From Planctomycetota bacterium (GTDB taxonomy: Bacteria; Planctomycetota; Phycisphaerae; Phycisphaerales; UBA1924): DNA of 21,676 nt. The position numbers and the translations under genes are program-made. The notes beneath the pieces are model-generated. The model did not search any database and was not told the origin of the DNA. It was given only the letters and a program-made list of their open reading frames with translations. Shown here piece by piece: positions 13,272-20,271 of this stretch (within the stretch, counting starts at the first letter, position 1; each line of letters begins with the position of its first letter). The stretch spans positions 1-21,676 of the forward strand of contig JAEYTB010000037.1 of NCBI GenBank assembly GCA_023434205.1, read 5' to 3'.

Positions 13272-15272
13272 TCAGTCCCCCTGATCCAGCACCGCCATGA
13301 ACGCTTCCTGGGGGATCGTGACCGAGCCCACGTTCTTCATGCGCTTCTTGCCTTCCTTCTGCTTCTCGAGCAGCTTGCGCTTGCGGCTGACGTCGCCGCC
13401 GTAGCACTTGGCGAGGACGTTCTTGCGGAAGGCCTTGATGGTTTCGCGGGCGATGATCTTGCCGCCGATGGCGGCTTGGACGGGGATTTCGAACTGGTGG
13501 CGGGGGATCTGCTCGCGGAGCTTGGAGACCAGGCCGCGGCCGCGGTACTCGGCGCGGTCGCGGTGGACGATGACGGCGAGGGCCTCGACGGGCTCGCCGT
13601 TGATGAGGATGTCGAGCTTGACGAGGCGGTCGGCCCGGTAGCCGATGATCTCGTAGTCCATGGTGCCGTAGCCGCTGGTCAGGCCCTTCATCTTGTCGAA
13701 GAAGTCGTAGATGATTTCGGCCAGGGGGATCTCGAAGGTGACCATCTCGCGCGACTGGCTCACAAAGGTCTGGGCCTTGTAGAGGCCGCGGCGGTCAAGG
13801 CAGAGCTTCATGACGTCGCCGATGTACTCCTTGGGGAGCATGATCTCGACGCGGCAGATGGGCTCGCGGATTTCCTCGATGGTGCCCATGTCGGGCAGGT
13901 CGGCGGGGTTGTTGACCTCCAGGAGCTGCATGCCCTCCGGGGGGCCGACGTAGTGCTCGCTCCTGGGGTCCACGGGCTTGAGGGCCTGGCCGCTCTTGCC
14001 GGTGACGGTGCCGGTGCTGCGCATCAGGACCTGGTAAGACACGGTGGGCGCGGTCTGGACGATCTCGACGCCACCCTCGCGCTCCAGCCGCTCCTGGATG
14101 ATGTCCATGTGGAGCAGGCCCAGGAAGCCGCAGCGGTAGCCGAAGCCCAACGCCTCGCTGTGGACGGGGGCGAAGGTGAAGGAGGAGTCGTTGAGGCTGA
14201 GCTTTTCGACCGCGTCGCGGAGCATCTCGAAGTCGCTGCCCTCGCCGTCCTCGCTCGTGGCGGGGTAGAAGTCGCAGAACACCATCTGGCGCGGGAACTG
14301 GAAGCCGGGCAGCGCCTCGGCGGCGGGGTCCACCTCGAGGGTGACGGTGTCGCCGATGCGGACGTCCTTCAGGGTGCGGATCGCGGCGACGACGTAGCCG
14401 GTCTCGCCGGGGCCGATGGAGGGGACGCGGAAGGGCTTGGGGTTGTTCTTGCCGATGTCGCTGACCTGGAAGGTGCGGCCGATGCCCATCATGCGGATCT
14501 TGTCGCCGACCTTGAGGGTGCCGTCGAAGACCCGGACGTAGACGATCACGCCGCGGTAGTCGTCGTAGACGGCGTCGAAGATCAGGGCCCGGAGCTGGGG
14601 CATGACGGGGGTGCGGGGCGGGGGGAACTTCTCGCAGATGGCCGCGAGCAGCTCGGGGATGCCGCGGCCGGTCTTGGCGGAGACGAGGATGCAGTCTTCG
14701 GCGGGGAAGCCGAGGGTCTGCTCGACCTCCATGGCGACGTCGTCGACGCGCGCGGAGGGCAGGTCGATCTTGTTGATCACCGGGATGATGGTGAGGTTCT
14801 CGTTGACGGCGAGGTAGGCGTTGACGAGGGTCTGGGCTTGCACGCCCTGGGTGGAATCGACGACCAGGATGGCGCCTTCGCACGCCTTCAAGGCGCGGGA
14901 GACTTCGTAGTTGAAGTCCACGTGCCCGGGCGTATCGATGAAGTTGAGCATGTAGAGCTCGGAGCCGTGGGTCTTGACGCCCGCGCCGCCGGTGCCGGCC
15001 CCTTCGCCCTTGGCCTCCTCGGCGTCACCCTCCAGCTCGTCGGCCTTCTCGCCGGGCGTGTGGTGGTGGGCGACGGTGACGGCGGAGGCCTTGATGGTGA
15101 TGCCCCGCTCACGCTCGATGTCCATGGAGTCGAGGATCTGATCCTTGGCCTCGCGCGCGGAGACAGCGTTGGTCGCCTGGAGGAGCCTGTCGGCCAGCGT
15201 GCTCTTGCCGTGGTCGATGTGGGCGATGATGGAGAAGTTGCGGATGTGGGTTCTGTTCGGGGCGTCGGGCAT
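13272..15272 (-). CDS. lepA: Elongation factor 4 (LepA), back-translocating GTPase
   Basis: The 666-residue product is a complete EF-4. GTPase motifs are AHIDHGKST (17-25), RGIT (56-59), DTPGH (113-117), NKID (167-170) and SAKTG (198-202). The EF-2-like domains and the LepA-specific C-terminal domain follow, ending AKCYGGDVSRKRKLLEKQKE and GSVTIPQEAFMAVL. EF-4 acts on ribosomes in initiation and stress conditions. It is longer than the usual 600 or so residues, mainly because of a charged low-complexity insertion (about residues 69-104; Glu, Gly, Ala and Lys rich) between switch I and the G3 motif. ATG 15272 has no ribosome site but has TACTAT 8 nt upstream. The small gene at 12921-13271 abuts its stop. 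Confidence 0.97.
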   Translation of the reverse strand: MPDAPNRTHIRNFSIIAHIDHGKSTLADRLLQATNAVSAREAKDQILDSMDIERERGITIKASAVTVAHHHTPGEKADELEGDAEEAKGEGAGTGGAGVKTHGSELYMLNFIDTPGHVDFNYEVSRALKACEGAILVVDSTQGVQAQTLVNAYLAVNENLTIIPVINKIDLPSARVDDVAMEVEQTLGFPAEDCILVSAKTGRGIPELLAAICEKFPPPRTPVMPQLRALIFDAVYDDYRGVIVYVRVFDGTLKVGDKIRMMGIGRTFQVSDIGKNNPKPFRVPSIGPGETGYVVAAIRTLKDVRIGDTVTLEVDPAAEALPGFQFPRQMVFCDFYPATSEDGEGSDFEMLRDAVEKLSLNDSSFTFAPVHSEALGFGYRCGFLGLLHMDIIQERLEREGGVEIVQTAPTVSYQVLMRSTGTVTGKSGQALKPVDPRSEHYVGPPEGMQLLEVNNPADLPDMGTIEEIREPICRVEIMLPKEYIGDVMKLCLDRRGLYKAQTFVSQSREMVTFEIPLAEIIYDFFDKMKGLTSGYGTMDYEIIGYRADRLVKLDILINGEPVEALAVIVHRDRAEYRGRGLVSKLREQIPRHQFEIPVQAAIGGKIIARETIKAFRKNVLAKCYGGDVSRKRKLLEKQKEGKKRMKNVGSVTIPQEAFMAVLDQGD

Positions 15273-15280
15273 TCGCAGTG

Positions 15281-15286
15281 ATAGTA
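15281..15286 (-). promoter_or_regulatory. Candidate -10 element (TACTAT) for a leaderless lepA transcript
   Basis: On the minus strand TACTAT ends 8 nt before ATG 15272 (spacer CACTGCGA). No Shine-Dalgarno or good -35 is seen. Confidence 0.45.
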
Positions 15287-15363
15287 GGTGAGGCGGGGAG
15301 CCCTCCGGCGCGTGCGGTGGTCGTCCGCGGTGGCGGGGCGGCGAAGGACCGGGCGGGCGGAGG

Positions 15364-15936
15364 TCAGGCCGAGAGGCTGTCCTCGCTCTGGCAGCCGAGG
15401 TCCCGGAGGCGCTGGTAGAGCTCGTCCCAGCCCTGGGCGGGGTGCTTGAGGAGTGAGGACTTGTGGAACTGGTCCTCGCGGGACATGGTGAGGCCGATGG
15501 TCATGACGAACGCCGCGGTGGAGGGCGGCTTGCCGGCGGCGAGCCGCCGGCCGTTGTCGTCCACCAGGCGGGCGATGGCCTCGGTCTCGGGAGAGGGCTG
15601 GAGGCGCTCGAAGTTGCAGGTGATCTTGACGTGCCGGAACCCGTTGTGGAGCGGCGGCTTATCGACGGGCTTGACCTTGACGGCGGAGGGGTCGCGGACG
15701 GCGAAGTAGTTGATGGGGAAGGGGGGTTCGCCGGGGCGGAGGGTGACCGTGCCGCCCAAGACCGTCCGGACCTGCTTTGGCGAGAGGAACCGCGCGAGCG
15801 CAACGTGTTCTGCGTGCAGGCTGAGCCCGAAGTAGAGTCCTGCACCGGGGTAATCACAGGTCGTTGCCGACCAAAGAAGATGTCTGATCTCCACGAAAGC
15901 CTCGATCGGGCATCGGCTCTTCGTCTCCCGCTCCAA
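15364..15936 (-). CDS. Unrecognised protein with a compositional break
   Basis: No family is recognised. The 190-residue frame is open from a TTG at 15936; another in-frame start is GTG 15894, and neither has a clear ribosome site. The C-terminal two thirds (from about residue 58, VLGGTVTLRPGEPPFPINYF onward) uses C-ending codons like other minus-strand genes here. It reads as a mixed alpha/beta soluble protein, for example KPPLHNGFRHVKITCNFERL. The first 55 or so residues use mixed codons, so this part may come from another source or may not be translated. There is no signal peptide, membrane helix or cysteine cluster. It lies 91 nt upstream of lepA on the same strand, but lepA seems to have its own promoter. 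Strand choice is supported by the low-complexity look of the opposite frame. Confidence 0.55.
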   Translation of the reverse strand: MERETKSRCPIEAFVEIRHLLWSATTCDYPGAGLYFGLSLHAEHVALARFLSPKQVRTVLGGTVTLRPGEPPFPINYFAVRDPSAVKVKPVDKPPLHNGFRHVKITCNFERLQPSPETEAIARLVDDNGRRLAAGKPPSTAAFVMTIGLTMSREDQFHKSSLLKHPAQGWDELYQRLRDLGCQSEDSLSA

Positions 15937-16172
15937 CGCGGGACCGCGGTGAATCCCAACACCGCACGCCAGGGCCTACCTGCCTTTTGAGGGCCCGACA
16001 GGGTAACCGGAGGGCGTGTGAAGTTCAACTCACGGCCCGGTCGGGTTATGTCCCCGTCAACACCCCCCATGGTTGAAGTGACTACTTAGTTTGTGCGCCG
16101 GGGTTCTGCCCGGTGCCATCAGCCGGGACTAAAACCGCCGTCAGATATGAGTTTTTGGTGTACGGTTGTGGA
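15937..16172. other. Intergenic stretch of atypical composition
   Basis: This spacer between the 15364-15936 gene and the mqnD side is less GC-biased than its surroundings, especially at 16070-16170. Short frames on both strands do not look like proteins. Isolated -10-like hexamers occur (TACCCT on the minus strand at 16005-16000; TAGTTT at 16087 and TACGGT at 16161 on the + strand). Only the last is well placed for a start codon, that of the small ORF at 16173. No RNA gene was recognised. Confidence 0.4.
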
Positions 16173-16310
16173 GTGAAGACCAGACCCGGGACCGTCTCGC
16201 CCCCTCGCCCCAAACCGGACCGCCGCCCGCGCGCGTGGTTGCGGCGCGAGGAGCCCGCGCGGCGCCGGGGTCTGGACCGCGAGCGGGCCTGGGGGCGTGA
16301 CCGCTCGTAG
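16173..16310 (+). CDS. Possible 45-residue Arg/Pro-rich small protein
   Basis: A GTG start at 16173 has TACGGT (TANNNT) 6 nt upstream, the same arrangement seen before several genes here. The 45-residue peptide (VKTRPGTVSPPRPKPDRRPR through RRGLDRERAWGRDRS) has about 14 Arg residues and would be strongly basic. Its TAG stop (16308-16310) overlaps the candidate -10 box of mqnD, so it might act as a leader. GC-rich DNA gives chance Arg-rich frames, so this is weakly supported. Confidence 0.28.
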   Translation: MKTRPGTVSPPRPKPDRRPRAWLRREEPARRRGLDRERAWGRDRS

Positions 16311-16313
16311 CAT
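16308..16313 (+). promoter_or_regulatory. Candidate -10 element (TAGCAT) for a leaderless mqnD transcript
   Basis: TAGCAT ends 5 nt before ATG 16319 (spacer CGGGC). An inverted repeat CGAGCGG/CCGCTCG (16280-16286 and 16301-16307) directly abuts it and could bind a regulator. No ribosome site is present. Confidence 0.4.
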
Positions 16314-16318
16314 CGGGC

Positions 16319-17269
16319 ATGACCGATGACCGGCCGTTGTTGACGCTGGCGCACTCGCCCGATCCTGATGACGCGTTTATGTGGTGGCCGATCACGGGGA
16401 AGGTGCGTCCGGATGGCACCCTGGTTTCGTCGCCGGTGATCGACACGGGGCGGTTCCGGTTTGCAGCGCTGCCGGCGGATATCGAGGTGCTGAACCGGCG
16501 TGCCGCGGAGCGGGGGGACCTGGACATCACGGCGTTGTCGTTCCGGGCCTGGTCGCAGGTGCGCGGGCGGTACATCGTCACGCGGACGGGGTCGTCGTTC
16601 GGCGATGGGTTCGGGCCCAAGGTGGTGTGCCGGCGGGATTCAGGCGCGGTGCGGTGCGTGGGGTGCCTCACGTCGGGCGGGGTGCGGATCGCGGTGCCGG
16701 GGAGGCGGACGACGGCGTTCCTGGCGCTGGGGATGATGCTCGGACGGGCCGCGGTCGCGCAGGAAGGGAAGATCGTGGAGCTGCCCTTCGAGCAGATCAT
16801 CCGGGCGGTATCGGAAGGCCGGGTGGAGGCGGGGCTGGTGATCCACGAGGGGCAGGTGCTGTACGAGCAGGCGGGGCTGCGGCTGGTGGCGGACCTGGGC
16901 GCGTGGTGGAAGGAAAGGACGGGGCTCCCGCTGCCGCTGGGGTGCAACGCGGTGCGGCGGGACCTGGACGAGCGGTTCGGGGCGGGGTCGCTGGCGGAGG
17001 TGTCGGCGACGCTGCGGCGGTCGGTGGAGTATGCGCTGGAGCACCGGGCGGAGTCGCTGGAGTACACGCTGCCCTTCGCGATGGCGAACGCGGCGAAGCC
17101 GGGGAGCGGGGGCGAGCCGACGCTGGAGCGCGTGGACGCGTACGTGCGGATGTATGTGAACGCATGGACGCTGGACATGGGCGAACAGGGGCGGGGCGCG
17201 GTGGAGCGGCTCTTCCGCGAGGGGGCCGCGGCGGGGCTGTGCGAGGCCGTGCCCGTCGATGTCATTTGA
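16319..17269 (+). CDS. mqnD: 1,4-dihydroxy-6-naphthoate synthase (MqnD), futalosine menaquinone pathway
   Basis: The 316-residue product has the fold and motifs of MqnD, which converts cyclic de-hypoxanthine futalosine to 1,4-dihydroxy-6-naphthoate in menaquinone synthesis. Visible are the N-terminal LAHSPDPDDAFMWW (10-23), GDLDITALSF (66-75), the glycine loop SGGVRIAVPGRRTTAFLAL (119-137), VIHEGQVLYEQAGLRLVADL (174-193) with the likely catalytic His176, and GAWWKERTGLPLPLGCNAVRR. The related MqnA lacks the IHEGQ...LGEWW-type block, so MqnD is preferred. An insertion at about 104-118 (CRRDSGAVRCVGCLT) with three cysteines is unusual. ATG 16319 is preceded by TAGCAT. Its end overlaps the convergent gene at 17262 by 8 nt. 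No other mqn gene is in the window. Confidence 0.88.
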   Translation: MTDDRPLLTLAHSPDPDDAFMWWPITGKVRPDGTLVSSPVIDTGRFRFAALPADIEVLNRRAAERGDLDITALSFRAWSQVRGRYIVTRTGSSFGDGFGPKVVCRRDSGAVRCVGCLTSGGVRIAVPGRRTTAFLALGMMLGRAAVAQEGKIVELPFEQIIRAVSEGRVEAGLVIHEGQVLYEQAGLRLVADLGAWWKERTGLPLPLGCNAVRRDLDERFGAGSLAEVSATLRRSVEYALEHRAESLEYTLPFAMANAAKPGSGGEPTLERVDAYVRMYVNAWTLDMGEQGRGAVERLFREGAAAGLCEAVPVDVI

Positions 17270-18536
17270 TGGTGACGGTTGCCGAGACCTCAAAGGGATG
17301 GAAGTGGATCGCGCCGGGCGGCGGGACGGGGCCTGCGCTCTCGTCGAGCCACCGGGGTGTGGAGCCCACGGGGACGACGCACCGGTAGCCGGTGATGGTG
17401 ATGGTCCGCTCGCCGGGCGTGGAGGTATCGAGCGGGGGGATGACGAGCTCTGACTTGGGGAGCTGGGCGCCGAGCTTGCTGTTCATGAAGTCGAGGCTGA
17501 AGAACCAGCGTGTGCGGGTGCGCTCGAAGTCGGGGTCCTCGATAGGCGTGCCGTCGATGAGGACCTGCCGCACCCAGATGTACATCCAGGTGTTGGGCCC
17601 GCCGCGGCGTTCCTCCGCGGCCATGCGGATGGGGACGGATTGGTTGACGCGGGCCTGCGCGGGGACGTCGATCCGGGGCTCGAACCAGTCGTCGTAGTAC
17701 TGCTGGATCAGGGGCTTGCTGATCGTCCCCGCCGTGACGGCGGTGGAGAGCCACGCGGCGGGCGGGCCGTAGAGGTAGCCTTGGGCGCGGCGGAGTTCCA
17801 AGAGCTTCTGGGCGAGCAGGTCGTGCTCGGCGGGGGTGAGGGTGCGGCTGTTCAGTTCGGTCCAGGAGCCCTTGTTGTGGCCCCAGGGGTCGACGGCCGT
17901 GACGGAGATGAGCATGGGGGTGGAGAGGAGCGAGAGAGAAGCGCTGCCAAGGCCGGTCCATTGCATGAGGGGCGGGGCGGCGCCGAGCAGGGCGATGAGC
18001 ACCCCCACCGCCGCGAGGCGGGGCGAGCGGCGGGACCGGCCGCGTTCCCACTTGCCCAGCCAGGGCGTGCCGCACTCGGTACACCGGGGTGGGGCCTCGT
18101 CCGGGCTGACGCCCAGCTCGTAGTCGCAGGCGGGGCAGTGGAGGGAATCGCCGGTGCGCCGGTGGCGGAGGGCGAAGATCGTGAGCTGGATGCCGAGGAC
18201 GGGAATGACCAGCGCGATGGGCCCGGCCCAGGTCCCGGCGCGGAAAAGCGACTGGGCCATCTGCGGGAAGAAGATCATGAGCGCCGCGATGGAGCCCACG
18301 GCGTAGGCGGTCCCCATCACCGCCCGGGTCCGCGGGTGCGCGGAGCGCGTGATGAGGTTCATCATCAGCAGGACCGCGGCGATGACGCCGACGAACACCA
18401 GCGCCGCGGCGCCGAAACTCTGGCGCAGGGAGGGAAGGAGGAGCCGGCAGATCACGGCGGCCAAGACGTACGCGGCGACGACGATCGTGGCCCACGCCGC
18501 CAGCCGGCCCGAGGATAGCCCCCCCTGTGGTTGCAC
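17262..18536 (-). CDS. Zinc-ribbon membrane protein at the end of the ABC operon
   Basis: No named family is recognised. The 424-residue protein has four N-terminal membrane helices (about 13-32, 42-62, 75-95 and 104-123) and then a zinc ribbon (C134-x2-C137, C152-x2-C155; HCPACDYELG...CTECGTPW). A fifth helix (about 173-193) follows, then a large C-terminal domain of about 225 residues that is probably extracytoplasmic and rich in beta structure (ERTITITGYRCVVPVG near the end). The GTG start at 18536 has AGGA 8 nt upstream. It begins 10 nt after the stop of the cysteine lipoprotein gene, so it belongs to the same transcript as the ABC genes. Its role in that system is unknown. The ribbon resembles those of the other two zinc-ribbon membrane proteins in this window. 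Confidence 0.8.
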   Translation of the reverse strand: MQPQGGLSSGRLAAWATIVVAAYVLAAVICRLLLPSLRQSFGAAALVFVGVIAAVLLMMNLITRSAHPRTRAVMGTAYAVGSIAALMIFFPQMAQSLFRAGTWAGPIALVIPVLGIQLTIFALRHRRTGDSLHCPACDYELGVSPDEAPPRCTECGTPWLGKWERGRSRRSPRLAAVGVLIALLGAAPPLMQWTGLGSASLSLLSTPMLISVTAVDPWGHNKGSWTELNSRTLTPAEHDLLAQKLLELRRAQGYLYGPPAAWLSTAVTAGTISKPLIQQYYDDWFEPRIDVPAQARVNQSVPIRMAAEERRGGPNTWMYIWVRQVLIDGTPIEDPDFERTRTRWFFSLDFMNSKLGAQLPKSELVIPPLDTSTPGERTITITGYRCVVPVGSTPRWLDESAGPVPPPGAIHFHPFEVSATVTIK

Positions 18537-18546
18537 GGTGGTGGTC

Positions 18547-19074
18547 CTAGGGGATGTAGATCTTGGTGGCGTTCACGACGAGGTTGGGGCCCTCGGCGGT
18601 GACGACGGTGCCGACGACGGTGACAGAGGAGAGTTCCTTCATGCCGTGGGCGCCCTTGAGGCCGACGGCGGCGGGGCGTCCGTCGGTTTCGACGACCTGG
18701 ATGGTGGCGGAGTGGGCGGCGATGTCGGCCTTGGACTCGCAGCAGTAGTCCCAGGGCTCTGAGCACTTGTCGTCGGGGTTGTCGGAGCAGGCGGGGAGGC
18801 CGGGGCCGACGAGGGTGAAGACGGCGCGCTCGTCGACGAAGGGGTTCTTGCTGCCGCCGACGCGGCCGCTGATGGTGACTGTGTCGCCGACCTTGGCGGT
18901 CTTCTTGACCTCCTCAACGGGGAGGGCGCCGGCGGGCTCGATGTCGGTGAAGAGGCCCTCCCTGACGGTGATGAGGGTTGTGGGCTTGGCGGGTGCGGGC
19001 TTGCGCTCGCAGGCGCTGGAAAGGACCAGGCAGGGCGTGATGAGGATGAGGGTGGAGAGGGTCGTCGCACGCAT
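18547..19074 (-). CDS. Lipoprotein with OB-like domain and cysteine cluster
   Basis: The 175-residue product starts with a lipoprotein signal (lipobox LSSAC, lipidated Cys22). A short Pro/Ala/Lys linker follows, then a compact domain from about residue 55. That domain starts KVGDTVTISGRVGGSKNPFV and ends SSVTVVGTVVTAEGPNLVVN, resembling OB-fold strands. In the middle sits a cluster of four cysteines, C96, C104 and C111-C112 (CSDNPDDKCSEPWDYCCE), that could bind metal or form disulfides. AAGGAG lies 8 nt before ATG 19074. The gene lies 23 nt after the second permease gene and 10 nt before the zinc-ribbon membrane gene, all on one strand. It is a plausible substrate-binding or cargo partner of the ABC permeases. 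No experimentally studied homologue comes to mind. Confidence 0.82.
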   Translation of the reverse strand: MRATTLSTLILITPCLVLSSACERKPAPAKPTTLITVREGLFTDIEPAGALPVEEVKKTAKVGDTVTISGRVGGSKNPFVDERAVFTLVGPGLPACSDNPDDKCSEPWDYCCESKADIAAHSATIQVVETDGRPAAVGLKGAHGMKELSSVTVVGTVVTAEGPNLVVNATKIYIP

Positions 19075-19097
19075 GTCGGAATCTCCTTGGGAAAAGA

Positions 19098-20270
19098 CTA
19101 CACACTCTTGAGCGCCGTGGGGATGGGCAGGCGCAGGCAGCGGATGGCGGGGGGGAGGGAGCCGACCAGGCCCAGGGCGATGCCCGCGCCCAGGGCGGTC
19201 AGCATCGCCGCGGCGTCAACCCGCAGGCCGAAGGCGCCCATGGAAAAGCGGACGGCCAGGTCATCGAGCAGCAGAACGCCCACCGCCGCGGCGATGAGGG
19301 CGCCGACGCCGGTGGCGAGGACGGACTCCTGCACAAGGCTGGCGATGATCGCGCCGCGCCGGAAGCCCAGCGACTGCAGCGTGCCGACCTCGCGGACGCG
19401 GGAGGCAAACGCGGCGTACATCGTGTTCAGCCCGCCGAAAAGGCCGCCGACGCCGATGAGGGCGGCGGTGATCCAGGCGACGGCGCGGATGGGGCCGAAG
19501 AACGAGGAGAGGCGGGCGTAGTAGGCGGGCTCGGGGGTGCTGGTGATCTCCAGGTCGAAGCGGGTTTTGGCGAAGGTCTCGACGTCGGCGGGGTCGGATG
19601 TGTCGCGGTCGAGGGTGAGCACGACGCAGGAGTCGGTCTCGCGCTTGGTGATCTGCTTGAGGTCGGTGAGGGGCACCCACAGCTCGGCCTGAGTGACGGT
19701 TCCGGGGGCGACGAAGCGGCCGACGATGGTGAGGGGGCGGTCGTCAAGGTAGAGCGTGCCGCCGACCGCGAGCCGCTCCTGGCCGACCGCGAGCTTGACG
19801 GCGCTCATGGCGCCGACGAGGACTTCGTCGTTGCCCGGGATCGGGAAGCGGCCCTCGACCACCTGCACCTGGGAGTGGACGAGGGCGGCAGCGGGGGTGA
19901 CGCCGCGGATGAGGATGGTGGGGCCGCGGTCCTGCGCGGGGTCGAGCTTAACGGGGAGCTGGACGTGGACCTCGGGGGAGACGTAGGCCTGGCCGGCGCG
20001 GGCGCGGATGCCGGGGATGGTGGCGGTGACGAGGCTGCCGATGGAGGCGGCGATCTCGCTGCGTTCGATGGATTCCTCGCTGCCGGCGCCGAGGATGATG
20101 ACGTTGTCGGGGTGGCCGGTGGCGCGGAGGGAAGTGTCCATGCCGCGGACGAAGGCGGCAGCGGCGAGCACGAGCAGGACGACCAGGGCGCTGCCGCCGA
20201 TGGAGAGCAGGAGGCGAGCGCGGGAGCGGCCCAGGTTGCGGACGGCGTACTCGAAGGGGATCATCTTCAT
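19098..20270 (-). CDS. FtsX/MacB-type ABC transporter permease (second of two)
   Basis: The 390-residue protein has the MacB/LolC/FtsX plan. One N-terminal membrane helix (about 18-40, RLLLSIGGSALVVLLVLAAA) is followed by a large extracytoplasmic domain (about 45-260). Three C-terminal helices follow, with the typical cytosolic motif SRVREVGTLQSLGFRRGAII between the first two. Such permeases work as dimers with an ATPase, and many drive lipoprotein release or export by mechanotransmission rather than classical transport. ATG 20270 was chosen: it sits one base after the stop of the upstream permease gene (TGACATG), and the frame upstream lacks protein character. Together with the other permease it probably forms a heterodimer. 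Substrate unknown. Confidence 0.9.
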   Translation of the reverse strand: MKMIPFEYAVRNLGRSRARLLLSIGGSALVVLLVLAAAAFVRGMDTSLRATGHPDNVIILGAGSEESIERSEIAASIGSLVTATIPGIRARAGQAYVSPEVHVQLPVKLDPAQDRGPTILIRGVTPAAALVHSQVQVVEGRFPIPGNDEVLVGAMSAVKLAVGQERLAVGGTLYLDDRPLTIVGRFVAPGTVTQAELWVPLTDLKQITKRETDSCVVLTLDRDTSDPADVETFAKTRFDLEITSTPEPAYYARLSSFFGPIRAVAWITAALIGVGGLFGGLNTMYAAFASRVREVGTLQSLGFRRGAIIASLVQESVLATGVGALIAAAVGVLLLDDLAVRFSMGAFGLRVDAAAMLTALGAGIALGLVGSLPPAIRCLRLPIPTALKSV

Positions 20271-20271
20271 G

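Noticed and set aside
12940..13284. Open frame on the + strand opposite the small gene after lepA
   Set aside because: The translation is Arg/Ser/Pro-rich low complexity, and the minus frame has better protein character and abuts the lepA stop.
13476..15281. Open frame of about 600 codons on the + strand opposite lepA
   Set aside because: It mirrors the conserved lepA gene and reads as Gly/Ala/Val/Asp-rich low complexity, the usual shadow of C-ending codons on the other strand.
15463..15990. Open frame on the + strand opposite the 15364-15936 gene
   Set aside because: The translation is Gly/Glu/Val/Asp-rich without domain character; the minus-strand frame looks more like a real protein.
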